From positions 1 through 64,000 of the IMG/VR virus record IMGVR_UViG_3300025652_000055: 64,000 nucleotides of DNA. One strand, written 5' to 3'. The notes beneath the pieces were generated by a model. That model did not search any database. It saw only the letters and a list, made by a program, of their open reading frames with translations, and was not told where the DNA came from. The position numbers were made by a program, and so were the translations under genes. Below, one piece after another: positions 54,716 through 62,739 of the stretch (position 1 is the first letter of the stretch; each line of letters starts with the position of its first letter). Source of the stretch: a virus.

Positions 54716-56437
54716 TTACTCCCAAGGCATTTTCTCTTGTGAAATATTTAATGGCTCATGAGGTATAAAACAACCTGACTTTGGCTCCCATTTAAAATGG
54801 GCTTCAGCACCATTCTCACCAAGGTTTTGAAACTTAACCTTAAGAACTTTAGCTTTAACAGTTTTTGCTTCATAGTCTCTATGAACTAATATACCGTGGT
54901 AACTAGCATCATACCATTCACCACCACCTTTAATATTGTACATAGATGGTTCTTCCATTTTACCTTCTTTGTCTTTGTACATTTTAGTTGGGTGAGCAAC
55001 TATAAATACTAATACGTCATACTTTTTAGCAAAGATCTCTATCTTAGCTAAGTATTCCATTGTGTACCTATTTACATCATCAGAACCTCCGACGTCTCTA
55101 ACCTTATTAAAAGGATCAATGACTAAGCATTTAATACCTTTACGTTTAACAAGCTCAGCTCCTTTACGTAGCACAGACTCTAATGTATAACGCTCCATAT
55201 CAATGTGAAAATAGTTAGCGTTACAATGGTCAGCAATTTGATTCCATTTGTCTCCATGTATATCTTCAGCTGTTGGCATACCTTGCCAAGTCTTACGCAT
55301 TAACTTATGAGCATGTAAATAAGTCGGTTGATTTTCTGGCGAAGCAAACGCTGTTTTCCAGCCATAGTTCGCGTTATATCCGACAACCATCTGATCCACA
55401 AAGTCTGATTTACCGGAGCTCGGAATACCAGTGACAGTAATAAATTGACCAGTGTAAGTTGAAAAGATGTCATCAAAATTTTGAAGGCCAACTTGAAATC
55501 CTGGTTTAAAGCCATTACGAACAAAGTCCGTAACTTCATCTTCAATATCCCTGAATGTTGTAACATTCTCAAGCGGTACTGGTCTTGCTCCTGCAATACG
55601 CTCTGATAGTTTTTCTTTGCCATACTTTTGTAAATATTCATTAGCATCTTTACAATCATCAAATGATGCTAGGTAACAAACTTCAGCTCCAAGTCTACGG
55701 ACTAATTCTGATTGTAGTGCTTGACCTGCTTCGTCTGAGTCAACAGCTAATATTATTTTTTCTTTATCTTCAAAATAATCAATACAATTATCAAGATAAT
55801 CAAGATTATTAGAATTTAATGTAGCACCATTAGGTACAGATATACTATTAGGTATACCAGCTTCATGCAACGCTAACACATCCATTTCACCTTCAGTTAT
55901 GATACAATATTCATAACCTACTATGCTGTTTATATTATAGAATACTTTTTCAGCACCCTTATATAATTTAAAGTTCTTTCTTCCATCACGATACTTAATG
56001 TTAATAAGTTGATCGCCTATGAAATAATTAAACTTTATAGTGTTCTCGGGTTTACCGGTCTGTGGCATAAACTCAAGACCTTCACTAACTTCTAAGTCAA
56101 TCAAGGTCTGAGTTCCTATACCTCTTGTTTTGAACCATTCAATTACTTTGTCACTTAAAAACTCAGGGTGCTCAGTGGAACTAGGTGGACCAACAGGTCT
56201 AACATATTCTTTTTCACTAGCTCCTTTACGCTGATAAGTATGTAACTGAAATGATGTGTTACAATTGTGACAAGTACCGAGACCCCGTTCCCAATCATAA
56301 GACGCACATTTTGCCTTTTGATTCTTGGGTTTTCTATCGTGAGAACAAAGTGGGCATGTGCCTTGCTTTTTTCCCTCTTCAAGCTTATGTTGATTGAATT
56401 CATCAATCAAAAATCCATTGATCTCTGTTGTCTGCAT
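54716..56437 (-). CDS. T7 gp4-like primase-helicase
   Basis: A 573-residue replication protein. A Cys zinc finger lies at 28-59 (CPLC, then CHNC). A TOPRIM primase core has TEGEMD (181-186) and AVDSDEAG (231-238). The RecA-type helicase has Walker A GIPSSGKS (337-344) and Walker B KCLVIDP (436-442). Like T7 gp4, it would unwind DNA and prime the lagging strand. No DNA polymerase is visible in the window. Confidence 0.92.
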   Translation of the reverse strand: MQTTEINGFLIDEFNQHKLEEGKKQGTCPLCSHDRKPKNQKAKCASYDWERGLGTCHNCNTSFQLHTYQRKGASEKEYVRPVGPPSSTEHPEFLSDKVIEWFKTRGIGTQTLIDLEVSEGLEFMPQTGKPENTIKFNYFIGDQLINIKYRDGRKNFKLYKGAEKVFYNINSIVGYEYCIITEGEMDVLALHEAGIPNSISVPNGATLNSNNLDYLDNCIDYFEDKEKIILAVDSDEAGQALQSELVRRLGAEVCYLASFDDCKDANEYLQKYGKEKLSERIAGARPVPLENVTTFRDIEDEVTDFVRNGFKPGFQVGLQNFDDIFSTYTGQFITVTGIPSSGKSDFVDQMVVGYNANYGWKTAFASPENQPTYLHAHKLMRKTWQGMPTAEDIHGDKWNQIADHCNANYFHIDMERYTLESVLRKGAELVKRKGIKCLVIDPFNKVRDVGGSDDVNRYTMEYLAKIEIFAKKYDVLVFIVAHPTKMYKDKEGKMEEPSMYNIKGGGEWYDASYHGILVHRDYEAKTVKAKVLKVKFQNLGENGAEAHFKWEPKSGCFIPHEPLNISQEKMPWE

Positions 56438-56454
56438 TTAATTTAATTTAATTG

Positions 56455-56562
56455 TTACTCGCCATCTCTACAATCTGGACATATGTCGCAGAAATCTATC
56501 TCTTCTTGAGACATGCTAGCATGACACATTTGACACGCTAGCTCTCCATTGTTTCTGTACAT
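56455..56562 (-). CDS. tiny zinc-ribbon protein
   Basis: A 35-residue protein read by eye with four paired cysteines: CQMC near residues 10-13 and CDICPDC near 25-31. It starts within the SSB stop (TAATG) and ends 18 bases before the primase start. Likely a single zinc ribbon. It could regulate transcription or bind partner proteins in the replisome. Function unknown. Confidence 0.6.
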   Translation of the reverse strand: MYRNNGELACQMCHASMSQEEIDFCDICPDCRDGE

Positions 56563-56870
56563 TAAAATGGTAGATCATCTACAGGTTGAGCAACTGACGC
56601 GGCTTGAGCTTGTTGATCTTGTCTTGGCGCTGCCGCAACGTTGTCACCATTAGTCCAAACCACTTTTACATTACCTAAGTAAGTTTTAGCTACTTTAGCC
56701 TCACGTTCTTCTTTAGATTGCTCGACAACAACTGGTCCTTGATTACCAAATTGATCTATCTCATCATTAAGAGTTATTGTAATTGGTAAATACTTACCTT
56801 TTTTACCTACATATATCTTATCTTTAGGGATATCATTAAGGTTTATACTTGCTTTAATTATACTTGCCAT
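56562..56870 (-). CDS. ssb: single-stranded DNA-binding protein
   Basis: A 102-residue protein with a beta-rich N-terminal domain, a Gln/Ala-rich linker and the acidic tip DDLPF, the partner-binding tail typical of SSB proteins. It sits between recombination and primase genes. The OB fold cannot be proved from sequence alone, but the C-terminal tip and context are strong. Confidence 0.75.
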   Translation of the reverse strand: MASIIKASINLNDIPKDKIYVGKKGKYLPITITLNDEIDQFGNQGPVVVEQSKEEREAKVAKTYLGNVKVVWTNGDNVAAAPRQDQQAQAASVAQPVDDLPF

Positions 56871-56871
56871 A

Positions 56872-57048
56872 TTAATATGCTTTTATTTGGTTAAACATCC
56901 TTGTTAATTGTTCTTTTGTAGCACCAGTATTTCTTCTCATGTTATCTACTGCTTTTACGTGGTTTTGATTTGTGTAAAAGTTGGTCTTGTTAGTTTCTAA
57001 TCCTGTTACTGTGCAAATTTTTGTTTGGTTTTTTCTTGGTCTTGCCAT
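56872..57048 (-). CDS. short basic protein, possible DNA-binding
   Basis: A 58-residue protein read by eye, starting MARPRKNQTKICTVTGLET and containing NMRRNTGATKEQLTRMFNQI. It ends one base before the SSB start region and begins just below the exonuclease gene. The basic N-terminus and helix-turn-helix-like C-terminal half suggest nucleic-acid binding. Confidence 0.6.
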   Translation of the reverse strand: MARPRKNQTKICTVTGLETNKTNFYTNQNHVKAVDNMRRNTGATKEQLTRMFNQIKAY

Positions 57049-57050
57049 AA

Positions 57051-57782
57051 TTAAAGTGTTTTGTTTATAAAATATTGAGTTGGGTCAAAGCCTTCAGACT
57101 TATAAAATAATTCATAAGCCTGTACTGCTCTTTCGACTTTGTCCTTTCCTCTTTCGTAAAACTGTGGTGAGCAGTCAAAAATACCTATTTGATGTGTGTT
57201 TTTATCTATTACTATAAATAACATCTCGTAACCAAATAGTTTACTATAAATATAAGCTTGCGAGTCATAATTATACTTGGTTGCTGAATATTTAAACTTA
57301 CTAAGATCTGCTGTCGTCTTCAAATCAATGATCAGCTTTTCGTTGTGGTTTATTATATCTGCCTTACCTTTCCAATTATGACCTTCTAGCTCAGTAATGC
57401 CTGGTACTTCGTACTCTGTGTTGCTATCACGAATTAAATCTCTACATATATCATTGGCTAACATTTTTTCTGTCATGATCTCTATAGAATCTACCTCGTG
57501 CTGTAGCAAGCAAAGTTCTCCGCCTGACATCTCTTTATACGCTTTAGTGTTTCTAGTGCTAGACTCTACAATTTTAAACTTTTTAAGTTTATCAGGTTCG
57601 AGTATAGCTGTGTGGAAATATCCACCAACTAAAAACGCCGGTCTTGGTGCCAAAGGCTTGCCTAGCGCTAAAGGGTTTGAAAGTAAAGTACTGATGTCTG
57701 AATTACTAAGGTATTTCTTACCAAAATCACCATAGTAATTAGAATCATCACGTAACTTTTCTATTGCTTCATCTTTATTCAT
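57051..57782 (-). CDS. RecE/RecB-like PD-(D/E)XK exonuclease
   Basis: A 243-residue nuclease. Conserved elements are GGYFHTAIL (53-61, His57), GKADIIN (139-145, Asp142), LIIDLKTT (150-157, Asp153 and Lys155) and YNYDSQAYIY (170-179). This is the layout of exonuclease VIII-type enzymes that resect duplex ends for annealing. The next gene upstream is an ERF annealase, so the pair forms a two-component recombination module. Confidence 0.82.
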   Translation of the reverse strand: MNKDEAIEKLRDDSNYYGDFGKKYLSNSDISTLLSNPLALGKPLAPRPAFLVGGYFHTAILEPDKLKKFKIVESSTRNTKAYKEMSGGELCLLQHEVDSIEIMTEKMLANDICRDLIRDSNTEYEVPGITELEGHNWKGKADIINHNEKLIIDLKTTADLSKFKYSATKYNYDSQAYIYSKLFGYEMLFIVIDKNTHQIGIFDCSPQFYERGKDKVERAVQAYELFYKSEGFDPTQYFINKTL

Positions 57783-57783
57783 A

Positions 57784-58338
57784 TTATAGTGTGTTTAATG
57801 CGCCTTCTACTTCTTTAGAAAGAGCATACTTGGCTTTAATAGCCGATACTTTACCACCTGCTGCTATGTATTGAACCGCTTTATCGTAAGCTGGATCTTT
57901 TTTAGAGGTTAAAGTTGGTTTTTGTGGCGTAAATTTGTGAATTACTTTGCCGTGATCATTAGTTGCATCACTGTCAGCTGTATCATCAATTAGAAACAAG
58001 TTACCTAACGCATATTTTTTTGCATAAGAAGATGCACTACCGAACTGCTGAGGTACGTTCATACCTTTTTGGTTCAAGTCTACACCGACGATAGCAGTAG
58101 CGTGTATAGCATTGTCGCCGTCACTTACAGACGCAGTAGACTGCATCATAGGGACAGGATCAACACTGAGTATTTGCTCATTGATTGTTACCGTAACTCC
58201 TAACTCTAATAGAAAGGGTTTTGTTGCTTCGAGAATGTCTTCGGCTGATCTGAAGTTGTACTTGCCGAATGAATTAAATCTTGATTTTTTAGATTTAAAT
58301 TTTGTCTGGATCGTAGCCAGTTTTTCATTTAAGTTCAT
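57784..58338 (-). CDS. erf: ERF-family single-strand annealing protein
   Basis: A 184-residue ERF-type recombinase. The central motif GSASSYAKKYALGNLFLIDD (about 99-118), followed by ADSDATND, is diagnostic. The C-terminal ~60 residues are linker plus a helical tail. It anneals complementary single strands exposed by the adjacent exonuclease, aiding replication and end repair. Separated by two bases from the exonuclease start. Confidence 0.85.
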   Translation of the reverse strand: MNLNEKLATIQTKFKSKKSRFNSFGKYNFRSAEDILEATKPFLLELGVTVTINEQILSVDPVPMMQSTASVSDGDNAIHATAIVGVDLNQKGMNVPQQFGSASSYAKKYALGNLFLIDDTADSDATNDHGKVIHKFTPQKPTLTSKKDPAYDKAVQYIAAGGKVSAIKAKYALSKEVEGALNTL

Positions 58339-58409
58339 ATGGTTTTTATTTGGTCTATATATATAATCACATATAAACGTTATTAATTAAATTTTATTTT
58401 TCGCTTAAC

Positions 58410-59165
58410 TTACAGGTAGTCAATCACTTGCGATGGCTTTGTGTTTGCTATTAAGCTTTTAATACCATCTCTTTTTATCTGTGAAACTCTAACTATTGCC
58501 GTGTTAACTTTCATGTTTAGTTTCTTAGCTATTTGTATCGCGGAGTGTTTATCACAGTCTAAACCATAACTCATTCTAACAACCTCTCCTTGCTCATGAG
58601 TTAAGTGTTCTTTTATTAAACCCATTAAGTAAGCGTTCATTAGATGAATATTATAAGATGGAGTTTTATCTTCTATATTGTATATAGGATTATCATCGCT
58701 TCTTGTTGACTCATCAATACTAGAAAATATTGAGTTGAAAAACATTGCCACCATTTTATCATCTTCAGGGTTATTTCTTATTTCATTAAGCTTATGTTCT
58801 GGTATACGTATATCACCCCGTTTCATATCAATTGCTCTACGTATTTGACCTTTTATTCTTTTTGATAGAAAAGATTTTAATGTTTTTTCTACGTCAGGTG
58901 ATTCGTCTATCATTTGCCAGTCTATTTTATCTACTGCTAAAATCAAACCTATACTACCTTCTTGTAATAAGTCATTTATACTTAGAACACCTGAAGCCTG
59001 CTGTGATGTAGCAAACTTTCTAGCTAAGCTTTCTACTAAAGGAAGAAATTTTATTATAAGTTCTTTTCTTGTATACTCGTCATAAAACTTACCTTCAAGA
59101 TTTGCTATAGATGTCTTAACATCTTCTTTGTATCTTATGTAGTTTTGTATGTTATATTTTTTCAT
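58410..59165 (-). CDS. sigma-70 family RNA polymerase sigma factor
   Basis: A 251-residue sigma factor. Region 2 is clear (LPLVESLARKFA, then INDLLQEGSIGLILAVDKID). KRIKGQIRRAIDMKRGDIRI fits region 2.4/3. The C-terminal HTH of region 4 reads HSAIQIAKKLNMKVNTAIVR. It would direct host RNA polymerase to phage promoters, perhaps the repeated element described at 63548-63582 or the late block. A 71-base AT-rich gap follows it before erf. Confidence 0.85.
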   Translation of the reverse strand: MKKYNIQNYIRYKEDVKTSIANLEGKFYDEYTRKELIIKFLPLVESLARKFATSQQASGVLSINDLLQEGSIGLILAVDKIDWQMIDESPDVEKTLKSFLSKRIKGQIRRAIDMKRGDIRIPEHKLNEIRNNPEDDKMVAMFFNSIFSSIDESTRSDDNPIYNIEDKTPSYNIHLMNAYLMGLIKEHLTHEQGEVVRMSYGLDCDKHSAIQIAKKLNMKVNTAIVRVSQIKRDGIKSLIANTKPSQVIDYL

Positions 59166-59775
59166 TTTCCATGTTTAATATTTCTTTTTCGTCTCTTAAC
59201 TGTTTAGTTAAATTACGTTGAACTGTTCTAGTAGAGCAATCGAGTAGACCTGCTATTTTTGACCATGTTATATTCTCATATTTATAAGATATATCTAACA
59301 TAGCTTGATATATAGCTTCTGCATCTACTCTACTTGACCTACCTATTAACCTACCTACAATGCTCATCTTCTCACTAGGTGTTAACCCACAATAGTCTTT
59401 AAATATTATTTTACGCATTTTATTAACTGGAGGTTCTCCACCAGTATTGAAAACATCGTCAATCATTTCTTGTAGTTTTTTATCACTGATAAAGAAGGTA
59501 ACAAAACCATTCTGCTTGTCAGCTATAAACTCATACACATGAGATGGTAGTAAACCATTCTCTTGATTTAAATAATATAAAACTAAAAAATGCCATTTTA
59601 AAGATCTATACGTTGTGATCTTTGCTTTAGAACGAAACAAGTGGTAACATTCATATGTACCACCTGCGTAGTATCTATATAAAGAGGTTTCTTCAGTCGG
59701 TTTATCGTTAATAGGGTCTTGTCTGTACCTTACTCTACGTTCATTCAACCATTTCATGTTTCTATCTTGTGACAT
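59152..59775 (-). CDS. HTH DNA-binding protein
   Basis: A 207-residue protein with a C-terminal helix-turn-helix (ITWSKIAGLLDCSTRTVQRN, about 168-187). The N-terminal two thirds are mixed alpha/beta (YRYYAGGTYECYHLFRSKAK). It overlaps the sigma gene by 14 bases, so the two regulators are probably co-translated. Likely a phage transcription regulator or origin-binding protein. Confidence 0.6.
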   Translation of the reverse strand: MSQDRNMKWLNERRVRYRQDPINDKPTEETSLYRYYAGGTYECYHLFRSKAKITTYRSLKWHFLVLYYLNQENGLLPSHVYEFIADKQNGFVTFFISDKKLQEMIDDVFNTGGEPPVNKMRKIIFKDYCGLTPSEKMSIVGRLIGRSSRVDAEAIYQAMLDISYKYENITWSKIAGLLDCSTRTVQRNLTKQLRDEKEILNMENEKI

Positions 59776-59900
59776 TAGGGTCTTACTTTAGTATTCTTAG
59801 GGGCTTTTGTCAGCCTAGGTTTAATAAAATTTTTAATTTTAGTTCTTATACCGAAGGAATCGGTTGTTATAATGTGCTTATATAATTTTAATCTACTCAT
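59775..59900 (-). CDS. tiny basic protein
   Basis: A 41-residue basic protein read by eye (MSRLKLYKHIITTDSFGIRT... ending NTKVRP). It overlaps the upstream gene's stop and shares TAATG with the downstream HTH gene. Coupled at both ends; function unknown. Confidence 0.5.
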   Translation of the reverse strand: MSRLKLYKHIITTDSFGIRTKIKNFIKPRLTKAPKNTKVRP

Positions 59901-60228
59901 AAATTATTTCTATTTTTACGGCATCCCATCTTCCACCTCTTACGTCTGTGTCAACTAAAAAGTCTATTCTGTTTGTCCATCGTTTATTCATTCTATCTTG
60001 TACTGTCCATACTCCATCCATTTCTCCTGCACCTGACACTAGCACCTTAGCTCCGAATACAAAGCCTAGGTTTTCTAAATCTCTACTAACAGCAATCCAT
60101 CTATGATCACCTGGGCAGCATTGTTCTATATGCGCTCCTGATGCGGTTATAAATGGTGTACTATCAGTTTGGTTAGGCTCAGCATGGTATATTGTTGCTG
60201 TTACTATAATGTACATTAGTATATTCAT
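59893..60228 (-). CDS. exported 3D-domain (double-psi barrel) protein
   Basis: A 111-residue protein with a short hydrophobic N-terminus that could act as a signal peptide, followed by a 3D-type domain: TASGAHI, RWIAVSRDL, FGAKVLVSG, GVWTVQDRMNKRW and IDFLV. 3D domains are found in murein-cutting lytic transglycosylases and related wall proteins, with the conserved Asp residues at the active site. It is encoded in the early block, away from the late lysis genes. Confidence 0.7.
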   Translation of the reverse strand: MNILMYIIVTATIYHAEPNQTDSTPFITASGAHIEQCCPGDHRWIAVSRDLENLGFVFGAKVLVSGAGEMDGVWTVQDRMNKRWTNRIDFLVDTDVRGGRWDAVKIEIIYE

Positions 60229-60706
60229 GTGGTCTAAATTTAAATTCTTCGTTTTTATTAGCTACTTTATGTTTCTCTTGCTCATAATAATTCCAGTAAG
60301 CTGTTATACTACAATCTGGAACTTTGTAATTTTCTGGCATACATTGAGGAGGTTCTGTAAAAGTACTGTCCGGTATACCTAGAGGTAAATGTTTTAAAGG
60401 TTCTTTGCATTTTTTTATAGTTAAATGTATTTTATTATATCTTTTAGTATATTCTTCACCTAATGCTATCATGTGATTATAAAGCCACATATACTGTTCT
60501 GCATTTTGCCTACACCATATGGTAGACGGATGATTGTAGTGAGCTTTCTTATATGGTACTGTAACCATTGGGTAATGAAGCTCGGCGTAATGGTGATGTG
60601 CTGTGCAAAGCATTTGAGCCGACTCTAGTATCATCTTAACTTTATGCTTATCGTAAAAGTGGCTCGCTGCTTTGACTGGATCTTTATCTAAATAAAATAT
60701 ATTCAT
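60179..60706 (-). CDS. Pyr_excise-like phage protein
   Basis: A 175-residue protein beginning MNIFYLDKDPVKAASHFYDK, then HKVKMILESAQMLCTAHHH and NHPSTIWCR. I associate this pattern with a common phage family annotated as related to pyrimidine-dimer glycosylase (Pyr_excise). It could repair UV damage in phage DNA, useful in surface seawater. Catalytic residues were not verified, so function is tentative. It overlaps the following gene by 50 bases. Confidence 0.6.
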   Translation of the reverse strand: MNIFYLDKDPVKAASHFYDKHKVKMILESAQMLCTAHHHYAELHYPMVTVPYKKAHYNHPSTIWCRQNAEQYMWLYNHMIALGEEYTKRYNKIHLTIKKCKEPLKHLPLGIPDSTFTEPPQCMPENYKVPDCSITAYWNYYEQEKHKVANKNEEFKFRPHEYTNVHYSNSNNIPC

Positions 60707-60813
60707 TAGTATCTTCGTTTACTTGTTCTGTTGTAATGTGCATCTAATAATAAGTGTACTACTTCTTCGCTTATCATATTATCATTGTATAGTTGGTATA
60801 TTAACTTACTCAT
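60706..60813 (-). CDS. tiny hypothetical protein
   Basis: A 35-residue protein. The start at 60813 (MSKLIYQLYNDNMISEE) overlaps the ligase stop by eight bases (ATGAGTAA). A longer frame from 60888 lies inside the ligase and is disfavoured. Helical with a basic end. Function unknown. Confidence 0.5.
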   Translation of the reverse strand: MSKLIYQLYNDNMISEEVVHLLLDAHYNRTSKRRY

Positions 60814-61651
60814 AGTTACGTATTGCTTTGTAAAATGGATGTCTGTAACTACCTGCTGGTGTACGTTCGAAATAAGTAAATGTAGCACGTTTGCCTATAT
60901 AGTCACCAACGTTGTCTAGTATATCTGCTAGCATTTTGTAGTTGTAACCTTTACCTGGAGGACAACCAAACTCTACACCTTCGTCATCCATCATTAAGAA
61001 TTTACCTAGTGTACCTGTTCGTTTGCCTTTACCAGGAACATAGCCTACTATAGTAGCTTCTGTGTCATGAAAGTCTTTGAACTTTTGTAAGTTGTAAGAA
61101 CGTTTGCACTCGTAAGGTTTGTCAAGACGCAAGATAGAGCCTTCGTAGCCTTCATCTAAGTTAGCTTGATGCTGTATATTAGCTTGATCTTGAGTTATAC
61201 GAGTAGTATACACGTGTTTAACACAATAAGAATACATATCAGAACAAGCTAGTTGATCCATTCTGTAACTATAAGGCATGTTTAACACGGTTTCTATGTA
61301 GTCATAACAATGAAATTGTACTAATTTAGATGCCTCAGTTCTGTCAGATGGCGTTGGTTTAGTTTTTCTGACTAATGATATGATCTTGTTAAAATCGTCT
61401 CTTAGATCGTGATTATACAACTCACCGTCAAGTATAATATCAGGGTGTTGTGTAAAGAAATAATGCAATGAATTAGTAATGTGAGCTATATTAAGCCACG
61501 GTTTACCAGTACGTGAAAAAGCTTGTACTTCATTGTTGTCGCCGAGTTTAATTACACAACGAACGCCGTCAAGCTTAGGTTGCATATATACATTCTCGGA
61601 CCAGTCGACAGGTTTTTTGTCTACTTTGTATGCGAGCATTGGTTTTATCAT
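60806..61651 (-). CDS. ATP-dependent DNA ligase
   Basis: A 281-residue ligase. Motif I is QPKLDGVR (24-31) with nucleotidyl-acceptor Lys26. Later motifs include ILDGELYN, EGYEGSILR and LQKFKDFHDTEATIVGY. It is a minimal enzyme with nucleotidyltransferase and OB domains only. It would seal nicks from replication and recombination using ATP, independently of the host NAD-dependent ligase. Confidence 0.9.
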   Translation of the reverse strand: MIKPMLAYKVDKKPVDWSENVYMQPKLDGVRCVIKLGDNNEVQAFSRTGKPWLNIAHITNSLHYFFTQHPDIILDGELYNHDLRDDFNKIISLVRKTKPTPSDRTEASKLVQFHCYDYIETVLNMPYSYRMDQLACSDMYSYCVKHVYTTRITQDQANIQHQANLDEGYEGSILRLDKPYECKRSYNLQKFKDFHDTEATIVGYVPGKGKRTGTLGKFLMMDDEGVEFGCPPGKGYNYKMLADILDNVGDYIGKRATFTYFERTPAGSYRHPFYKAIRNYE

Positions 61652-61652
61652 A

Positions 61653-61895
61653 TTATTTGAATTTGTTTAGTTCTTTTTCTATTTCTATTATTTTTTTCTT
61701 TAGTTTTTCACAGGCACTATAATTTTCTTTATCTAAATTATAATCTAACTCCGTCATAGCTGTAGCTAATTGGGTTAACAGGCTTTGTTCCTGAAGTTCA
61801 CGAGTGTCATACACGCCGTCTGCTTGTTGAATTATACCGTCAAGTACTAATTCTGCTATTTTACTAGCCAACTCGTCAATTTGTTTGTCTGTCAT
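61653..61895 (-). CDS. small coiled-coil protein
   Basis: An 80-residue helical protein. The start at 61895 (MTDKQIDELASKIAELVL) is chosen because it lies directly after the promoter-like element at 61898-61932. The longer frame from 61940 would run back into the upstream gene. The C-terminal half is a strong coiled coil (ACEKLKKKIIEIEKELNKF). Function unknown. Confidence 0.6.
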   Translation of the reverse strand: MTDKQIDELASKIAELVLDGIIQQADGVYDTRELQEQSLLTQLATAMTELDYNLDKENYSACEKLKKKIIEIEKELNKFK

Positions 61896-61897
61896 AT

Positions 61898-61932
61898 TTA
61901 TATTATCGGTTCTCGTTCGTATTATTTTTGTA
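61898..61932 (-). promoter_or_regulatory. promoter-like element, copy B
   Basis: Matches copy A (63548-63582) at 30 of 35 positions: TACAAA, then TAATACGAA, then AACCGATAATATAA. It begins inside the last codons of the upstream gene and ends 2 bases before the ATG at 61895. Conservation of the same block upstream of two unrelated genes argues for a regulatory role. Confidence 0.6.
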
Positions 61933-62374
61933 TAGGCCATTCTTTGTAGCCATAATCAGGTGTATTATATCTTATATCAACATTATATGAAGGTAAAACA
62001 AATACGTTCTCAGACGAATAGTTGTCATAACAACTAATCCAAACGTCAGACTTACCTACCCATATTATATAAGTATAGTGATGGTCAATACTGTCTACAC
62101 TAGGATAAAGATATTGACTATTGTAGTGAAAATCTGCAACCAAATGCGCAGCTATTCTCGATCCATCACCGAAATTGTTGAACTTTTTATATTCTTGCAT
62201 GTAATTCACCCATCTAGATAAGTCAACACCAAGACCTTCAGGATAGCCGTCGTGATGTAAATACATGTTTACATAGCTTTTGTCAGCCAGCAAAGATGGT
62301 TTACAAGCAAAACCTAGCTCGTTGTTTTCAGCTTCTGATCTGTCAACAACCATTGTTATACTTCTTGTACTCAT
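61922..62374 (-). CDS. hypothetical protein (HHDGYPE motif)
   Basis: A 150-residue protein. The segment YVNMYLHHDGYPEGLGVDL (about 34-52) resembles a motif seen in small phage and bacterial proteins that I cannot assign a function. The rest is beta/alpha with several aromatic residues. The 3' end contains the start of promoter-like copy B. Situated beside tRNA-Met. Confidence 0.55.
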   Translation of the reverse strand: MSTRSITMVVDRSEAENNELGFACKPSLLADKSYVNMYLHHDGYPEGLGVDLSRWVNYMQEYKKFNNFGDGSRIAAHLVADFHYNSQYLYPSVDSIDHHYTYIIWVGKSDVWISCYDNYSSENVFVLPSYNVDIRYNTPDYGYKEWPIQK

Positions 62375-62393
62375 AATTATATTTTAAAATTAG

Positions 62394-62466
62394 GTGCGCA
62401 GGGAGGACTCGAACCTCCGACCTCTAGCTTATGAGGCTAGCGAGCTGCCTGCTGCTCTACCGCGCA
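62394..62466 (-). tRNA. tRNA-Met(CAU), initiator-like
   Basis: A 73-nt tRNA on the minus strand. The acceptor pairs TGCGCGG with CTGCGCA (one G-U). The D-arm is GAGC/GCTC, the anticodon loop CTCATAA carries CAU, and the T-arm is GGAGG-TTCGAGT-CCTCC. CCA is not encoded. The D-stem has A11:U24 and the first pair is a weak T1-A72, both initiator-like, but the three G-C pairs of the initiator anticodon stem are absent. It could be formylmethionine-type, elongator, or Ile-type if lysidine-modified. Confidence 0.92.
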
Positions 62467-62478
62467 ATGTGTATAGCA

Positions 62479-62739
62479 TTAGTCAAGTAATACCATATAT
62501 GCTTTTACATTATTTTTCTTAAACCAGTCTAGTGCTTTATCAAAATGATTAATCTGCTGTTTAGTAGGCTTAATTCCCATAGCCCACACGTGATTACAAC
62601 CCATAATGAAGTCGTATAAAGATAGCTCTATGTTATTAAGTTCATAAGTTTCACCACTAAAAGGGTTAGTAACTTTATCACCTTCGTTATACACAGAGCC
62701 ATCAAACCACTTAGGTATTTTTTGTTCAACACTATTCAT
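62479..62739 (-). CDS. hypothetical protein
   Basis: An 86-residue protein. The start at 62739 (MNSVEQKIPKWFDG) overlaps the upstream stop by eight bases; an ATG at 62748 is also possible. It contains IELSLYDFIMGCNHVWAMG and a C-terminal helix. Unknown function; probably an early host-takeover protein by location. Confidence 0.5.
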   Translation of the reverse strand: MNSVEQKIPKWFDGSVYNEGDKVTNPFSGETYELNNIELSLYDFIMGCNHVWAMGIKPTKQQINHFDKALDWFKKNNVKAYMVLLD

